Below are positions 36,083 to 48,753 of a stretch of DNA of 64,000 bases, piece by piece (within the stretch, counting starts at the first letter, position 1; the number at the start of each line of letters is the position of its first letter). A program made the translations under genes and the position numbers. This stretch comes from Quillaja saponaria (Eukaryota; Streptophyta; Magnoliopsida; Fabales; Quillajaceae): assembly GCA_029379385.1 (NCBI GenBank), contig CM055612.1, forward strand, positions 15,004,001 to 15,068,000, read 5' to 3'. The notes below the pieces were generated by a model. The model was not told where the DNA came from. It saw nothing but the letters and a program-made list of their open reading frames with translations, and made no database searches.

Positions 36083-39000
36083 ATGAGAGGAAGTTGCTTG
36101 CTGAACCGTCGGACGGAGCTCAGGTTCCGGCAAATCGCGATGTTAACCATGAAATCGGTAAAGATCAAGCTTCTTCTGTGTTGTTGCATTGCTTTGACGG
36201 TGATCTTGCTGGCTGGCCGTGCTTCGACCTTCACGGTATGGTCGAATCGCTCTTTGCAGCGATACTCTGTAACAAGGTTTGTACAATTACACGAGTCGCG
36301 CATGAAATGCTTCTCGGATAGAAACATTTTATAGATTTTAGACCTTTAATGCTGGAAGGTTGAATTCCTTTTATCAAGTTTCAACTTAAATTTGAAAGTC
36401 GAATTCCTTTTATTTTTATTTATCCTCAAGGCAGATTACTTGGCATTGAGTCGGATAAAGGTGGCACTGCTAGGGGCGTGAATAAATTCTTGACTGCCTG
36501 TCATTTTTTAGTTCTAAACAAAATGCTGGCAAAAAAATACGAATGATTCTTATTTTGAATCCATTACAAAGAATAACTCTATTATTTGATAAGTACACCA
36601 GGGTGAAGATTGATATCTGATAATGATATCCTGATCTCCCGTTCTATTCATATTTTTTGGGATCCACCTACATACCAACCTTGAATATTTATATTTTAGG
36701 ATAAAAATTTTCTTGTTTTGTTTCCGTTGGAGACCTTTCCAATAAGAAAATTATAATTTTTTTTCCATAAAAGAGAAATTATAGTTATTATATTTTTGGT
36801 GGTGTGGCTAGAAGGGGCCTAGTTCTTGACGATCTTGTTGGTCCTTAAATTCATGGAATGCCCCTTGAGGATTACATATATGATGAATTGATTAATTTTA
36901 TGAACATCATTGGTTCCAAACTACATAATTGCTTACTGCCGTTATTGGTAAAAATCTCCCCTCACTCTAATCTTTTAATAGGTTGAGTTCTGTGACAGCC
37001 AGATCTTACTGCCTTAGTAAACCCAGTTTCAACATTTTGTTGGTATCATATCTTGGGGTTTTTTGGCATGGGTTGGAGCAAAATTGGAGTTCTGTTTAAT
37101 CTCCTTAAAGGTATCTTGAAGCTCTTTTTGAGTGTTCAATGCTCAAAATAAAAACATAAGTTTGTAATGTTTGTAGAATCTTCAATAACTAACTGTCTGA
37201 AGTGTTTGTTTTGGTCCTAGGAAGCAAGCAAAAGCTTTTTTCTGTCTTTCTCATTATACCTGGACAAAAATACTTGTATTACGAGAATCATTATGCTTGA
37301 ATTTACTCATATTTTGTTTTTCATTTAGAGATTTACTAGTTCTTTTTGTTGAAAGTAGTCAGGTAGAGATAGGCTTTTGATCATCATTTTCTTTTTCCTT
37401 GTTTTTTCAGTTATTCTATTATTTATCATTTCCTTATAGGATGTATGTCTTTTCAATGACTGTATACTTTTTATCACAGGAAAGGATATGCTATTGTAAT
37501 TAACACATGGAAGAGATATGATCTCTTGAAGCAGTCCATAATGCACTATTCATCGTGTCCTAGGCTCGAACTCCATACATATTGTGTGGAGTGAACCTGA
37601 TCCTCCATCATATTCTCTTTCAGCATTTCTACACCGTGTTATACAGTCCAACTTCAAAGATGGGCAACAAGTCAAACTGAAATTTGATATCAACAAGGAA
37701 GACAGTTTGAACAATAGATTTAAAGAAATCAAGGATTTGGAGACAGATGCTGTCTTTTCTATTGATGATGATGTTATATTTCCTTGCTCTTCTGTAGAAT
37801 TTGCTTTTAATGTTTGGAAAAGTGCACCAGATACAATGGTGGGATTCGTACCTCGTGTCCACTGGGTAGATTCATCGGTATGCTTTCATCTTTTACAGTC
37901 GCTACTGTACAATTTGTCCCCTTAATATCTTACTTTTTAGAGAAAATATAATCTAAATTCTGGGTCACTGTAAAATTTCTTTATGTTTCGATGTTTCTAA
38001 TTTCCTTTCCTTGAGAAATGTTTCTCTTAGAGCATGGAATGTAATCTATTTTAAGTTGGTAGTTGTTCATTGTACTATTTTGTAAAAGTGAAATGTTTTC
38101 AGCAAAATTTTCCCATGGTAGAGTTATGAACCACCAAGTGACTGGGATATGGTCTATTGTTACTTTTTAAGTTGTCTTAGCAAATGTAGAACCTCATTAT
38201 GCCTTCCGTACGAATTTCTTTTGAGGTATCATGATCAGTGGGACATTGATTATGATTACCACCATCATTCCTAGTATCACATTAAAACAACATAGGTTCA
38301 TCATGTTATTTTCTACTTACATGGTTGATATGTAGCCAGGGTAAGTATGCCGAGTCTTGAAATGGCCCTCCCATTGTGGTGGTCTAACTTTACAGGAAAA
38401 AAGAGAGTCAAAAGTAGATAATAAACTTCATCAATTAAACTTGACCACCAACTCCAGTCTTACCATATTAGGGTAAAGAAACATCAAGCTTCTATTCAGC
38501 TGATGATCTAATTGTGGAAACCTTTTCAACCTTGTATAGTTCATGAACATGCATTGACTTGAAATTTTACCTTCAGAGTTTCAAAAAGTCTGCAATTATT
38601 TATTTTCTGTGCAGGCTATATCAGACTTAAGAAAGTCTGATATGTGAAGAATATTTTAAGCTGCTGACACTAACCTTTTACATTATTTGATATACAGCAT
38701 GGTGATAATTTTAGATATGGTGGGTGGTGGTCTGTTTGGTGGATGGGAACATACAGCATGGTTCTCTCAAAGGCTGCATTCTTCCACAAAAAGTATTTCA
38801 GTCTCTACACAAATGAGATGCAAGCATCAATTAGAGAATATGTAACCAAGAACAGGTTTGTCCAGATGGCCAAAATATTTCTTGCCTCTTTCCCCTTTTT
38901 AATACATTGAGTGTTATTGTAGGCGTGCCTGAGGTGCACAAGACACAATGCGAGATGATTTTTTCTTAGTGTTATCAAAGGCAGTCGATTTTACTAAGGT

Positions 39001-39758
39001 GCCACTAGGCGACCTAGGTGCTCGCCTCTGCTGCATTTTGGGGCACCCAAAAGGCTCAAAATTCTATTCCAGATTTTTTTAAAAGGAAAAACAGTTTTTT
39101 AGCTTCCTCAGAAATAGGAATTGTCTCTTACAGGAAGAGTCCTAGTAGGAAGGTTCATAAAAGATTAAAAACCCTATATTACAGTTGGGCTTCAATCGAA
39201 AACCATATATCAGCCACACATATGGGCTAAAGACTCAACCAGAACATCCCCTGTTTTGCGTTTAGAAAACAATGCATAATTTCAGTGATAATCCTTCCTT
39301 TTCTTTCATGTTTTTCTTTCCTTCTTCTTATACTAATCTCTATTATGTTACAGAGAAAACAAAGCAATTTGTGTACCTTAAAGCATAACTAAATATCCTC
39401 TGTTTTGTTTCTTAAAAACAGAGCATATTCATCAGTCTATGTCTCTTGGGTCTAATTGAATGTTGAATATCTGGTTTCAGTCACTACTTCCACTTCTTGG
39501 CTTAAAGGAAGGATGCAACTTAAATTTTTCTGGAAAAACAAATCATGATCTGTAGATATTATTTTCATTAGGTGCGTCTGGCTTTCCAAAGGCCTGCGCC
39601 TTTTGCCTTGTGCCTAGGCTCTGGGGACCCTAGCACCTAGGGCCTTTAATAACACTTGAGATCTTCTAGGCCATGCAGATGCTGTTTCCAATTATAATTA
39701 TTTTCTATTTTATTGCTATTGCCAATTATAATTATTTCACTTATTATTTTCATGGATT

Positions 39759-39791
<33 letters not shown>

Positions 39792-40915
39792 TCTTGTTGC
39801 AAATGCCACTGGTGCACCCGCTATATGGGTGAAAGGTATATGAACGATCCAAAACAATTCACAAATTATCAACTGGTTTTTAGTTTAGGATATTAATTGT
39901 ACTGCTGTGTTTACTTTTGTGAAATGCATAAGAAATATTACGAATGTGATGATTAATATCTATTTAAAGTAGGAACATTTAAACTCATTGCCTGATGAAG
40001 ACATTCAGTGCATCTCAACTTCCCATATATCACTAACAATTGAGATTGGTTACATCATATCTGTCTCTAATCCACTTTTTTTATGTTCCTCTGTAATGCA
40101 TAGGTTGCCACTTCCTCACTCCCCATTTTTGATTTACTGTTTGTTCCTTGATTGGGGCACCTTCAAATGATCATAATGCCAAGACATCAGATATCTGCAA
40201 ACATAAGCATGGGATGTTATGAAAAATCACGAGTTATGCTATATCAGTCCTCACTCTCATTCTGGAGGTGTCTAAGAATAAGGACAGTGGACCGTGACAA
40301 GGATTTATGTTCATGCCTTATCTGATGCAGTTTATTATAGTACATATAGTTTCTCTTTACACAAAATCCGATTATCTTAGTAGAAATATCAAATGTTAGT
40401 GGTCATATTGATGGTTTTAGTAGCTCTATTCTCCAGTAGCACATGTCCATTGTTGGTGAGGATTTCTTTGGTTTTGGGTAGCTGATATGAGAAGTTCCGT
40501 TGGTGTGAATGAGCTATTATGATATGGATATCAGTCCTGGAATATGGCTTGCCGTGTGTTATGACATAGCCATGAACTTCATAAACAATCTTATATAACC
40601 AAATGATGCATAATTGCTGTAAAAACTAGTGTCTGTAGGTTTTATTGTGATCATTACTCATATTGTGATTACAACTAAACCGAATACCTGGCATGCATCA
40701 AAATTCTTACATGTGAAATATATTTCATATATGTTAATGACGTTGTTATTACAGGTAAAATATTTGAGACTGGATCCACTGGAATTAGTAGCTTGGGAGG
40801 TCATAATGAGAAAAGAACAGAATGTGTAAACAGATTTGTTGCTGAGTATGGGAGAATGCCCTTGATATCTACGTCTGTGAAGGCTGTGGATAGTCGGAGC
40901 ATCTGGTTTTGGTGA
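36083..40915 (+). pseudogene. GT64 glycosyltransferase (EXT-like, plant C4/EPC1 type), one frameshift
   Basis: Golgi-type type II membrane glycosyltransferase of CAZy family GT64 (exostosin C-terminal fold). Five exons fit by GT-AG sites and phase: 36,083-36,276, 37,480-37,877, 38,698-38,855, 39,765-39,835, 40,755-40,915. They total about 326 codons, the usual size. Exon 1 carries a signal anchor (KIKLLLCCCIALTVILLAG). Exon 2 has the nucleotide-sugar site AVFSIDDDVIFPC with its DDD motif. Exon 3 has YGGWWSVWWMGTYSMVLSKA, and exon 4 NCEDIAMSFLVANATGAPAI. The last exon ends in SRSIWFW-TGA. ATG 36,083 (MRGSCLLNRR) was chosen over ATGs at 36,140 and 36,149 because related proteins, as I recall them, begin alike. 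One extra base near 37,571 in exon 2 shifts the frame just before IHIVWSEPDPP. It is otherwise intact, so this is a recent pseudogene or a sequence error. It is convergent with the TPR gene. Confidence 0.88.
38968..39656. mobile_element. MITE-like insertion in GT64 intron 3
   Basis: The 689-bp segment starts AGTGTTATCAAAGGC and ends GCCTTTAATAACACT: imperfect terminal inverted repeats, with GC-rich GCCTAGG/CCTAGG-type blocks inside both ends. It lies wholly within the intron between 38,855 and 39,765. No clear target duplication was found. The small open frame at 39,018-39,230 comes from the element. Confidence 0.55.
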
Positions 40916-41727
40916 TGCAGGAAATAACCTTTCTACAGTTTTATAAATTCCGCTCTTTTTGGATTAGTTAGTTGAGTTACATAATTCTTGTTGGTTCTCA
41001 GTTGTATAATATTGAATTTATGCATGATTAATGTATTTTGGGGATAGAATCTAATTTAGCAAGTTCTATTGTATTCTTAACATGTAACATGCAAGGAGTT
41101 AAAATTCGTTTCGAGGTACCGTTTCGACAAATTCAGAAATGGAAACGATTTCAGAAACAGCATGGAAACACTAATTTTTATTAAAAGCTCATGGAAATAT
41201 ATAATAAAATATATTATAATAATTGTAAATATTTAATATTATTAATTTAATACATAAAATATTATTAAATATATAATAAGGTAAAATTTTAAACATAGAC
41301 ATATAAATTGGAGAAAAATATTAAATTACAATTACATCTAACTAAAAATAGAGTGACTAGTAAGTGTTCAACTCATATATAATAAATTTTTTAATTTGAA
41401 CTAATATATATATATTTTGAAAATTAAATATTATCTATAATTAAGTTAAACTAAATTAATACAAAATATTTGTATAAAAATAATAATAAATAAATAAAAG
41501 ACTAAGAAATCTAACATAGGTGAAATCTTAAAAAAATTATTTTTGCTAAATTATACTATATGAATATACATCAAATAAGAATTAAAAAAAAAATTAAAAT
41601 CCTAAAATAGAAAGTCAAGAGACATTCAACACAAACTGAATGATGCAATAAATACATGCAAAAATCACAGCACAAGATATCCAAGATCATTGTCAGTGGT
41701 GGCATGCAAAAATATGTCTCTCTTAGA
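40916..41727. other. Intergenic region between two convergent genes
   Basis: Holds the 3' UTRs of the GT64 gene (plus) and the TPR gene (minus). The middle (41,160-41,610) is very AT-rich. No gene or clear repeat is seen. Confidence 0.5.
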
Positions 41728-43612
41728 TTACAAAATTTTGTTAGTGTAAGTGTCATTGGGTGGTGTATTGAAAGGGTAGTAAGTTTCTTCTCCGCCAGTG
41801 CTCCATAGAAAACAGGCATACTTGGATGTATGATGAGAGTTGCCTGGATCTGCTGCTATTGCTTGCTGGTATCTCTCTTCTGCTTCCCACAGATCCTTTC
41901 CATCCACCAGAAATCAGCATATCGACTCAATGCCTCGGCATCTAGTGGCTCCAACTGTACAGCATGCCTGAAGAACTCCTCTGCCCTGCAAAACCCCCTT
42001 TGAACATGTACCATAAAGACAAAAAGATTAGCAACATATTACATATAGCCTTTATTTGGAAGGAAGGGTTTGGAATTTGATGAAGAAGGAATCAAATTCT
42101 TAACTGTAAAACTTAAATTACATGACTTCATTGACTTAGATTGATTTTGAATAATTTCACTAATCCATAAGAAGTTTCTTTTTAAACTTTCAAACCTGTA
42201 AGATCTTACATATAACATGGAAGAACAAAACTAAAGCTAGTTATATGTATTATCTTGGAGAATCAAAGCAAAATAACTTTTAGCACATATTTATTGGAAT
42301 TAATTAGATGCAGAAACACACAATTGATTGGAAACTAACCTGTCACGGTCGTGAGCAACAAGGTAGAGGAACTGTGCATAGTTAGACAGCAAGAGAGGAT
42401 TATTAGGCTCCTGGGATAGATCCATTAGGTACAAAAGATCTGTTCTAAGATAGTCTTCATGATCATCTGCTTCAAGCTGCACAGTCAATGGCGACACAAA
42501 CTGTTGCTTTATCTCTGTGTCCAAAGCCACAGCATTTACTTCTTCCAATCTTGAAGCTTCCTCAACCATTGACCACAATTTCATTTCCTCCTCTTCTGTC
42601 AATTGCTTATCTCCATACAAAGAAACCTCGGATATATCATCTGGGACAAGATTGGGAAAGTGGATTACCCTTTTTGCTGGGATCAGAGTGCCCCCATTCC
42701 CATCTTTGTTCACTCCAACCAAGGTAGCATTCTCATTCTCATTCTTTGAATCTTGTTAATTCTCATTCTTTGTCAATGATAAAACTTCCATGATCATAGA
42801 CGGAGTGACTGCCATAGCAGTTTTATCAGTCATAGAGAAAACGGTGAAGTTAGCCAAGAGGACCATCAAATAGACCATGAGAGTAGGTGATCTCCAAAAT
42901 ACATGATGAAAGAGCCACACGAAGGAGGCATTTATTTCTCTTTGCACCTTAGCCATAACACCCTGCAAATCTTCACAGTAGAGAGATTCCCTCAAGTGCA
43001 GAGCATAACTCTGAAGCTCTTGGATGATAAACACTATGGAAGAGAAGGCCTTCTTCACAGAACAGTAAGTAAACTCCCCTGCCTCTTTGAAACCCTCTTG
43101 CCATTGTTGCTTCCTCTTAATTATCCGAAGGGTCAAAGGAAGTTCCAAACTGTTTGCTTTCCTCTCAATGCCCACTCTTACAATTTTATCTCTTTCTGGC
43201 CAATCCGGTGACTCTGGCTGGATACCCAGTAAAGAAGGCTCCAAAATATCAAGCGTCACTCCTCTGTCGACGTCTAAGCTATTGTAGACTCCTCTGTATT
43301 CTTCATAATCTTGGTCAGAAAGATCGAACTTTTTTGCCAATCCCTCAACCTGTTTGGTTATTTCATTTCCATAGAATTCATCAAAATTGGTAACACATGA
43401 TCGTTTTACACCAACTTCTTTCAAATTCCCTACCCTACTTAAAGAAGACAGATAAACCAACCCATATGATAGAGTACAATTACTTCCACTACGTTTTATC
43501 AATAACGAGAGAAAGCTGTATTGTTTGGCTTCCGAAAGAAACGGAAAGAAAGAGGGACTTTGAACTGCAAACTCACCCAACACTTCTGATTTGAAGCACC
43601 CCCCAATCCCAT
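41728..43612 (-). pseudogene. Plant TPR-repeat protein gene, disabled at three sites
   Basis: Minus-strand gene of two exons (43,612-42,340 and 41,985-41,728, GT-AG intron, phase 2). The product resembles a plant TPR-like superfamily (in my recollection related to Arabidopsis At2g29670/At1g07280): an N-terminal region with QVEGLAKKFDLSDQDYEEY and PDWPERD, a hydrophobic segment (PTLMVYLMVLLANFTVFSM, likely membrane-associated), then C-terminal TPR units (PNNPLLLSNYAQFLYLVAHD and RAEEFFRHAVQLEPLDAEAL). Lesions: the only ATG in the right place (43,612) is out of phase because the G run at 43,599-43,604 is one base short; an in-frame TAA at 42,756-42,758; and a frame change in exon 2 around 41,890-41,900 before EAEERYQQAIAADPGN. 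The frame then runs to a TAA at 41,728. Three independent breaks make a pseudogene likely, although the first is in a homopolymer. Confidence 0.8.
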
Positions 43613-44354
43613 ATCAAATAATTGCCAGCCCCTGAATTTCTCTTCCCTTTGAAAACTAACAGAGACGCTTACAAACACAGAAACCCCAGGAAACACAACA
43701 CCAGAGAGAGCTGTCAGTTAATTCCTGAAGGAGTATTAGTCTAAAAGGGTGTTCTGAAACGGTTTCTTTTTCTTATATATATATAATATAAATTAGATCT
43801 TAAAAAGAGTAGAACTTGGAAAGTTGCTGTCAATCCAATCCGACTAGAAATTGACAAACCGAATCATACAGGACGTAATACACAAAATTCACAAATTCTA
43901 TATAATATTGAGAAATAATTATTTCGGAGAATTTTTACGTAAACAGAAAATGAAAAGGCCCATATGAAAGGCACTTATTGAAATTGGCCTTGTGATGCTC
44001 TTCCATACGCGTAAACAGCTGGGTTTCGGAATGTGTTCCATTTACAGGACGCAGGAGATAATTATAAGGCAGAAGGTCATTCGTAAAAATCTCTATTTTG
44101 GGTTTTATATTTACTTGGGCTGAGTTTATGGCAGGGACTGATTGGTCGGCGCCGTTCAAAAACAAATAGGTAAAAAATTTGTGGATTGTTTTTGTGTGTA
44201 TACGTGGAATCACCTAATGATTTATCCTTTCGTTCCCTATTAATAAGAGTGAGTTTGGGTTACCGTTTGAAACGGGCAAACCCCACAACTGAATTCTTGA
44301 ACTATTATTATTATTTTTATTTTAAATTTCTTAATTTTTCTTATAAATACAATC
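43613..44354. other. Upstream region of the TPR gene, no other gene seen
   Basis: Holds the promoter and 5' UTR side of the minus-strand TPR gene. A minus-strand open frame at 44,213-43,935 has no recognisable domain. The stretch ends at the target duplication of the Tat-type retrotransposon. Confidence 0.45.
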
Positions 44355-44359
44355 CATGT

Positions 44360-44762
44360 TGTTAATATAGTATAATGACATTCATTGAGAGCATGTTACG
44401 TGACAGTTTTCTTTCTACTTGGTAGCTTGAACAGTTCAGGTGGCCCGTGTATAGCTCTTCTACTCTATATATACAAGTCATGTTCCTCAGAGAAGGGTAA
44501 GAAAAAGCAATGGTGAAAAAGTCTTTAAGTTACCCCCTTTTTACCCATTATTATGCTCTTCTCCTTTTGACTTACTCATCGGAGGATTTAGGGAGTTCAT
44601 CTCGGACTAGGTTCCCGTCCTCTATTTTGCAGGACACGAGAGCAACAGGTCTCTAGGTATCCAGGTCGCCAGAACACCATTGAAACACTTTGAAAACTAC
44701 TTAAAGGCTACTTCAAGACTGTCCATTCCCGTAACCCGTGCAGATTAGCTTTGACATTAACA
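44360..44762 (+). repeat. 5' LTR of the Tat-type element
   Basis: 403 bp. A TATA-like tatatata lies near 44,465. Its end TTAACA abuts the primer site. Confidence 0.93.
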
Positions 44763-44780
44763 TTGGCGCCGTCTGTGAGA
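44763..44780 (+). other. Primer-binding site of the Tat-type element
   Basis: TTGGCGCCGTCTGTGAGA, the form usual in Tat-clade elements, immediately after the LTR. Confidence 0.8.
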
Positions 44781-44815
44781 AGCTATTTGATTTAGCTCAC
44801 CTACTCATAACTGAC

Positions 44816-46350
44816 ATGGAAAATAGAGAAGAGGAATTTGAGGGACAACGTAGGTCGCAAATGGGAAAGGGCTTGGAAGGTGTGTCACTTCCTGCTCCCA
44901 TTCCAGACCCTAACACTCCGGTCACTCAGAAGCAGTTCGCTGAGATTATGACCGATTTGGGAGAAATCTCGGCTAGGCAGGTTGAGAGGTCACCCCCTAG
45001 GGCCCAGTGGAGAATTTAATACGAAGATTTGGTTGAAAGCTCAGGGAGTGGTCGAATGATTGAAGTTAGGGCGGAACCAAGGGTCGAGAACCCTGCCGAA
45101 CACACAGAAGGTCGTCATCCTTTTACCAAAAGCGTAACCGATTGCCTATCCCTTAAGGGGTTAAAATCTCGGCTTTAGAGCAATATCGTGGAATTTCAGT
45201 CCCTGATGATTTCGTGACTGGGTTTGAATCTCTTATGCTATTACATGGCGTTCCCGACCAGGTGATGTGTAGGGCTTTCGGCTCTACTTTGAGAGGAAGC
45301 GCGAGATGGTAGTTTGTCTAATTCAAACAGGATTCCATTCATTCTTTTGGACAATTGGTTTCTCAGTTCAAACGTCATTTTATGATAAATAGAAGGCATA
45401 AGAAGGACACCACTTACCTTTTGTCTATTAAACAGGATGACGAGGAACCCCTTAAAGAGTTCGTGGGACGTTTCAACTGTGCCGCTTTGGAGGTGGAGGA
45501 TGTAAATCCCCAAGTGGTGATATTTGCTCTGAGAGCCGGCCTGAAGAAATTTGAGTTTAGGAATAGTTTGAATAGAAGAACACCAAAGACTTTGGAAGAG
45601 CTCATGAAACGAGCGGATGAGTATATCAATCAGGAGGAAGCCGATTGGGATCTGGTAGCACCCTCATACCAGCCTCTTAAAAGGCAGCGCTCGCCCAAAC
45701 TTCGCGATGCTCGGACAAGTCGCCAAAGGAAGGACAAAGGAAGGAGAGAGAGGAGAGAGAGAACACCCCCTCACTGAAGATATGACAATTATAGGCAGCT
45801 AAATAATACTTGAACAGCGGTTCTTTTGGCTGTCCAATCAAGAGGCGTTCTAAAATTTCCTCCGACCCTAAAATCAGGAAACAAAAATGTTGACCACTAT
45901 AAGTTTTGTTTGTTCCATAGAAGCCACGGATGTGATACCAAGGATTGTTACACACTGAGAGATGAGATAGAGAATTTGATCAGGAGAGGTTGTTTGATCG
46001 AGTTCGTTCAGCGAGAAGGGTCTAGGAGGGCGCGCCAAGATCTCGGATCTAGTGGCGAGCGCTCTTATCGCCGTTTTGAGCAACCTATATATAATAGAAA
46101 AAGTCTAGATGATAGCAGAAGACCTCTAAGGTCTCCCGAGAATTGGGGGGCTGTAGTGAGTGTCATACACACAATTGTTGGTGGATTTTCGCTGGCGGGT
46201 AGGACATCGTCGGAAAGGAAACAGTATGCAAGGAGGCCATTGTCGGTAGAGTTGCGGTCTAAGAAATCTAGAGAAGAGCGTCCCTCGGGAGTCATAACTT
46301 TTTTCGATAAGGATTGCGGGGGATCGAGACTCCTCACGAGGACGCTTTGA
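44816..46350 (+). pseudogene. Tat-type element Gag, broken
   Basis: Structural capsid/nucleocapsid protein region. It starts at ATG 44,816 (MENREEEFEGQRR) and meets a stop at 45,017-45,019. The retrotransposon gag core is open at 45,355-45,777 (FKRHFMINRRHKKDTTYLL, then DEEPLKEFVGRFN). After another stop the nucleocapsid-like part follows at 45,826-46,350 with KFCLFHRSHGCDTKDCYTL, where the usual Cys/His pattern has a Cys in place of a His-preceding Gly. At least two stops interrupt it. Confidence 0.85.
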
Positions 46351-46706
46351 TTGTGTCCATGAAGATCACCAATTATCAGGTGCAGAGAGTCCTGATTAAC
46401 AACGAGAGCTCGGCTGACATTATGTACTCCAAATACTTTGAGCAAATGAGGATCTCTAGGAAAACACTGAAGCCGTTTAAGGGCTCGTTGATAGGATTCA
46501 ATGGTAAAACAGTAGAGGTGGAAGGTTCGGTTGAGCTACAGGTTACATTGAGGGATGGGGACCTCGAGAAAATAGTAATGCTGCAATTCTGCGTGGTGAA
46601 GTTACCCTCGGCCTACAATGTCATATTAGGTCAACTGTTTTTAAATGCTGCAAGGGCTATACCTTCCTCTTGGCATGTTTGCTTAAAACTCCTGACCTCC
46701 CGATGA
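46314..46706 (+). pseudogene. Tat-type element aspartic protease, active site lost
   Basis: Retroelement protease domain overlapping the end of gag in another phase. The active-site region, normally IDNGSSADILY in this clade, reads INNESSADIMY. The catalytic Asp is Asn and the Gly is Glu, so it cannot be active. The distal motif SAYNVILGQLFLN is preserved. Confidence 0.85.
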
Positions 46707-46922
46707 GTTGGTACTCTGCAAGGAAATCAAAGGGTAGCACGACAATGTTATTTTTCCAGTCTACGTACAAAATTCACTGAGGTTTTACACACGAATGACA
46801 TCAAAGACGCCAGGCCGGACAAACGAATGGATATACGGAGAAGACCAGATTCAGTGGATAGGTTCGAGCCGATAAATCTATTTGAGGGCAACTTAGAAAA
46901 GACCGTTCTTGTTGGTACATAA

Positions 46923-48130
46923 TTGGAGCAGGAGGTGAGAGAAGCTTTGATAGCAGTCTTAAGAAAAAATGCATCGGCCTTTGCTTGGTCGACCAAGGAC
47001 ATGCCGGGGATTGACCTTTCTGTCATACATTACATATTAAGTGTCAAGGCGGACTCCAGGCCAATCAGGCAGAAGAAAAGGAATTTTGCTTTGGATAGGC
47101 AAAAAGCTATTCAAGAAGAAGTATCAAAGTTATTAGAGGCAGGTTTCATCAGGGAGGTATATTATCCCAATTGGTTAGCAAACGTGGTCATGGTACGAAA
47201 GCAGAGCAGGAAGTGGAGAATGTGTGTGGACTTCACCGACCTGAATGAAGCATGTTCAAAGGACAGTTTTTCCTTGTCCTGAATTGACAGGTTGGTTGAC
47301 AGTTCATCGGGAAACGAGCTATTGAACTTTATAGATACCTATGCTGGTTATAATTAGATCAAGTTGGCCGAAAAGGACGAGGAGAAAACCTCTTTCATTA
47401 TAGAAACAGGAACCTACTGCTTCAAGGTTATGCTGTTCAGATTGAAGAACGCCGGTGCGACCAACGTTTGGTGAATAAAATATTTAAAGCACAAATGGGT
47501 CGTAACATGAAAGTATACGTGGATGACATGTTGATCAAAAGTCCTACCTCAGAAGTGCATATTAAAGATTTACAAGAGACTTTTTCGATAATAAATCTTC
47601 ATCAGCTGAAGCTCAACTCGATCAAGTGTACATTTGGGGTCTCAGAGGGCAAATTTCTAGGTTTTATGATAACTGCAATGAGAATTGAGGCCAATCCCTC
47701 GAAGATCTCAGCCGTCCTCCGCATGCAAAGTCCAAGGTCAATCAAGGAGGTACAGAGGCTGACAGGTCGAATCACAACCCAGGTACGATTCATGTCTAAA
47801 TCTGCAGATAAATGCTTTCCATTTTTTCAAACTTTGAAGAAAGCATTCTTATGGACTGACGAATGCGAGGTGGCTCTTCAATAGTTGAAGAAGTATTTGG
47901 CCGCAGTTCTCGTGTTAGGCAAACCAGTAGAGGGCGAGGTACTAATTCTTTATCTAGGTGCATCTGCTGTGGCCGTTAGTTCGGTTTTGCTCAAAGAGAA
48001 CAATTGTCAACAGCAGCCTATATATTACACTAGCCGAGTCCTCCAAGGGATGGAAATTAGGTATCCCCATATTGAGAAAATAGCTTTGGCTTTGGTAACC
48101 TCAGCTCGGAAGCTAAAGCCCTACTTCTAG
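46923..48130 (+). pseudogene. Tat-type element reverse transcriptase and degenerate first RNase H
   Basis: RT is readable in pieces: WRMCVDFTDLNEACSKDSF (stop at 47,281), a middle part with stops, then from 47,468 the catalytic YVDDML box and VQRLTGRI thumb. Stops at 47,357 and 47,882 and a phase change near 47,465 break it. 47,885-48,130 is the connection region (PIYYTSRVLQGMEIRYPHIE), which in this clade has lost catalytic acids and acts as a tether. Confidence 0.88.
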
Positions 48131-48299
48131 GCCCACAGTGTGGAGGTCTGCACAAGCTCAATACCTCAGGAATAATGGTTCAATGGTCAGTCGAACTGGG
48201 CGAGTTTGACATATGATACAGCCCTATAACGACCATTAAAGCTCAAGCACTGGCGGACTTCATCGTGGAGTGTACATTTTCGAGTGAAACTTTGGGCAA

Positions 48300-48725
48300 C
48301 CTAAATAATGCAAGCGCAGAGTACGAAGGCTATTATTGTACGTGGATGGGTCGTCCGATAAGCTTGGTAGCGGAGCAGGGGCAACTCTGAGGTTCCCGGA
48401 CAACCAAGTCACAGAGTGCGCCATAAAGTTTGACTTCCCCGTCTCCAACAATGCAGCTGAGTACAAAGCTTTGATTTTGGGTCTCCAATGCGCCAGAGCA
48501 ATTGGAAGCGGATGAATTGAGGATTTTTTGTGACTCTCAGTTAGTGGTGAAGTAGATAACGGGCGAGCATATAGCAAAGGAGATCGCCATGATCCAATAC
48601 TTGGAAAAGGTGAAACAACCTATCAGCCGTTTTACGAAAGTAATAGTACAGCACATACTAAGGAATATGAATGGGCGAGCGGATGAGCTCTCTAGGCTCC
48701 ACGGATGTGATAAGATGAAGGCTTG
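48300..48725 (+). pseudogene. Tat-type element second (archaeal-type) RNase H
   Basis: The frame reads LYVDGSSDKLGSGAGATL followed by NNAAEYKALILGL, the signature of the extra archaeal-like RNase H that Tat elements acquired downstream of the original one. The first aspartate and the glutamate are visible. Stops and a frame change follow, near 48,510. Confidence 0.8.
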
Positions 48726-48753
48726 AATCCATACCTTAAAGAGACCGAGTTAA

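Noticed and set aside
35799..36327. Several minus-strand open frames of 62-108 residues
   Set aside because: They overlap the GC-richer 5' UTR and exon 1 of the GT64 gene, whose splice phases and protein family are clear on the plus strand.
42488..43594. Plus-strand open frames across the TPR gene
   Set aside because: Shadows of the minus-strand TPR frame, which has the recognisable protein.
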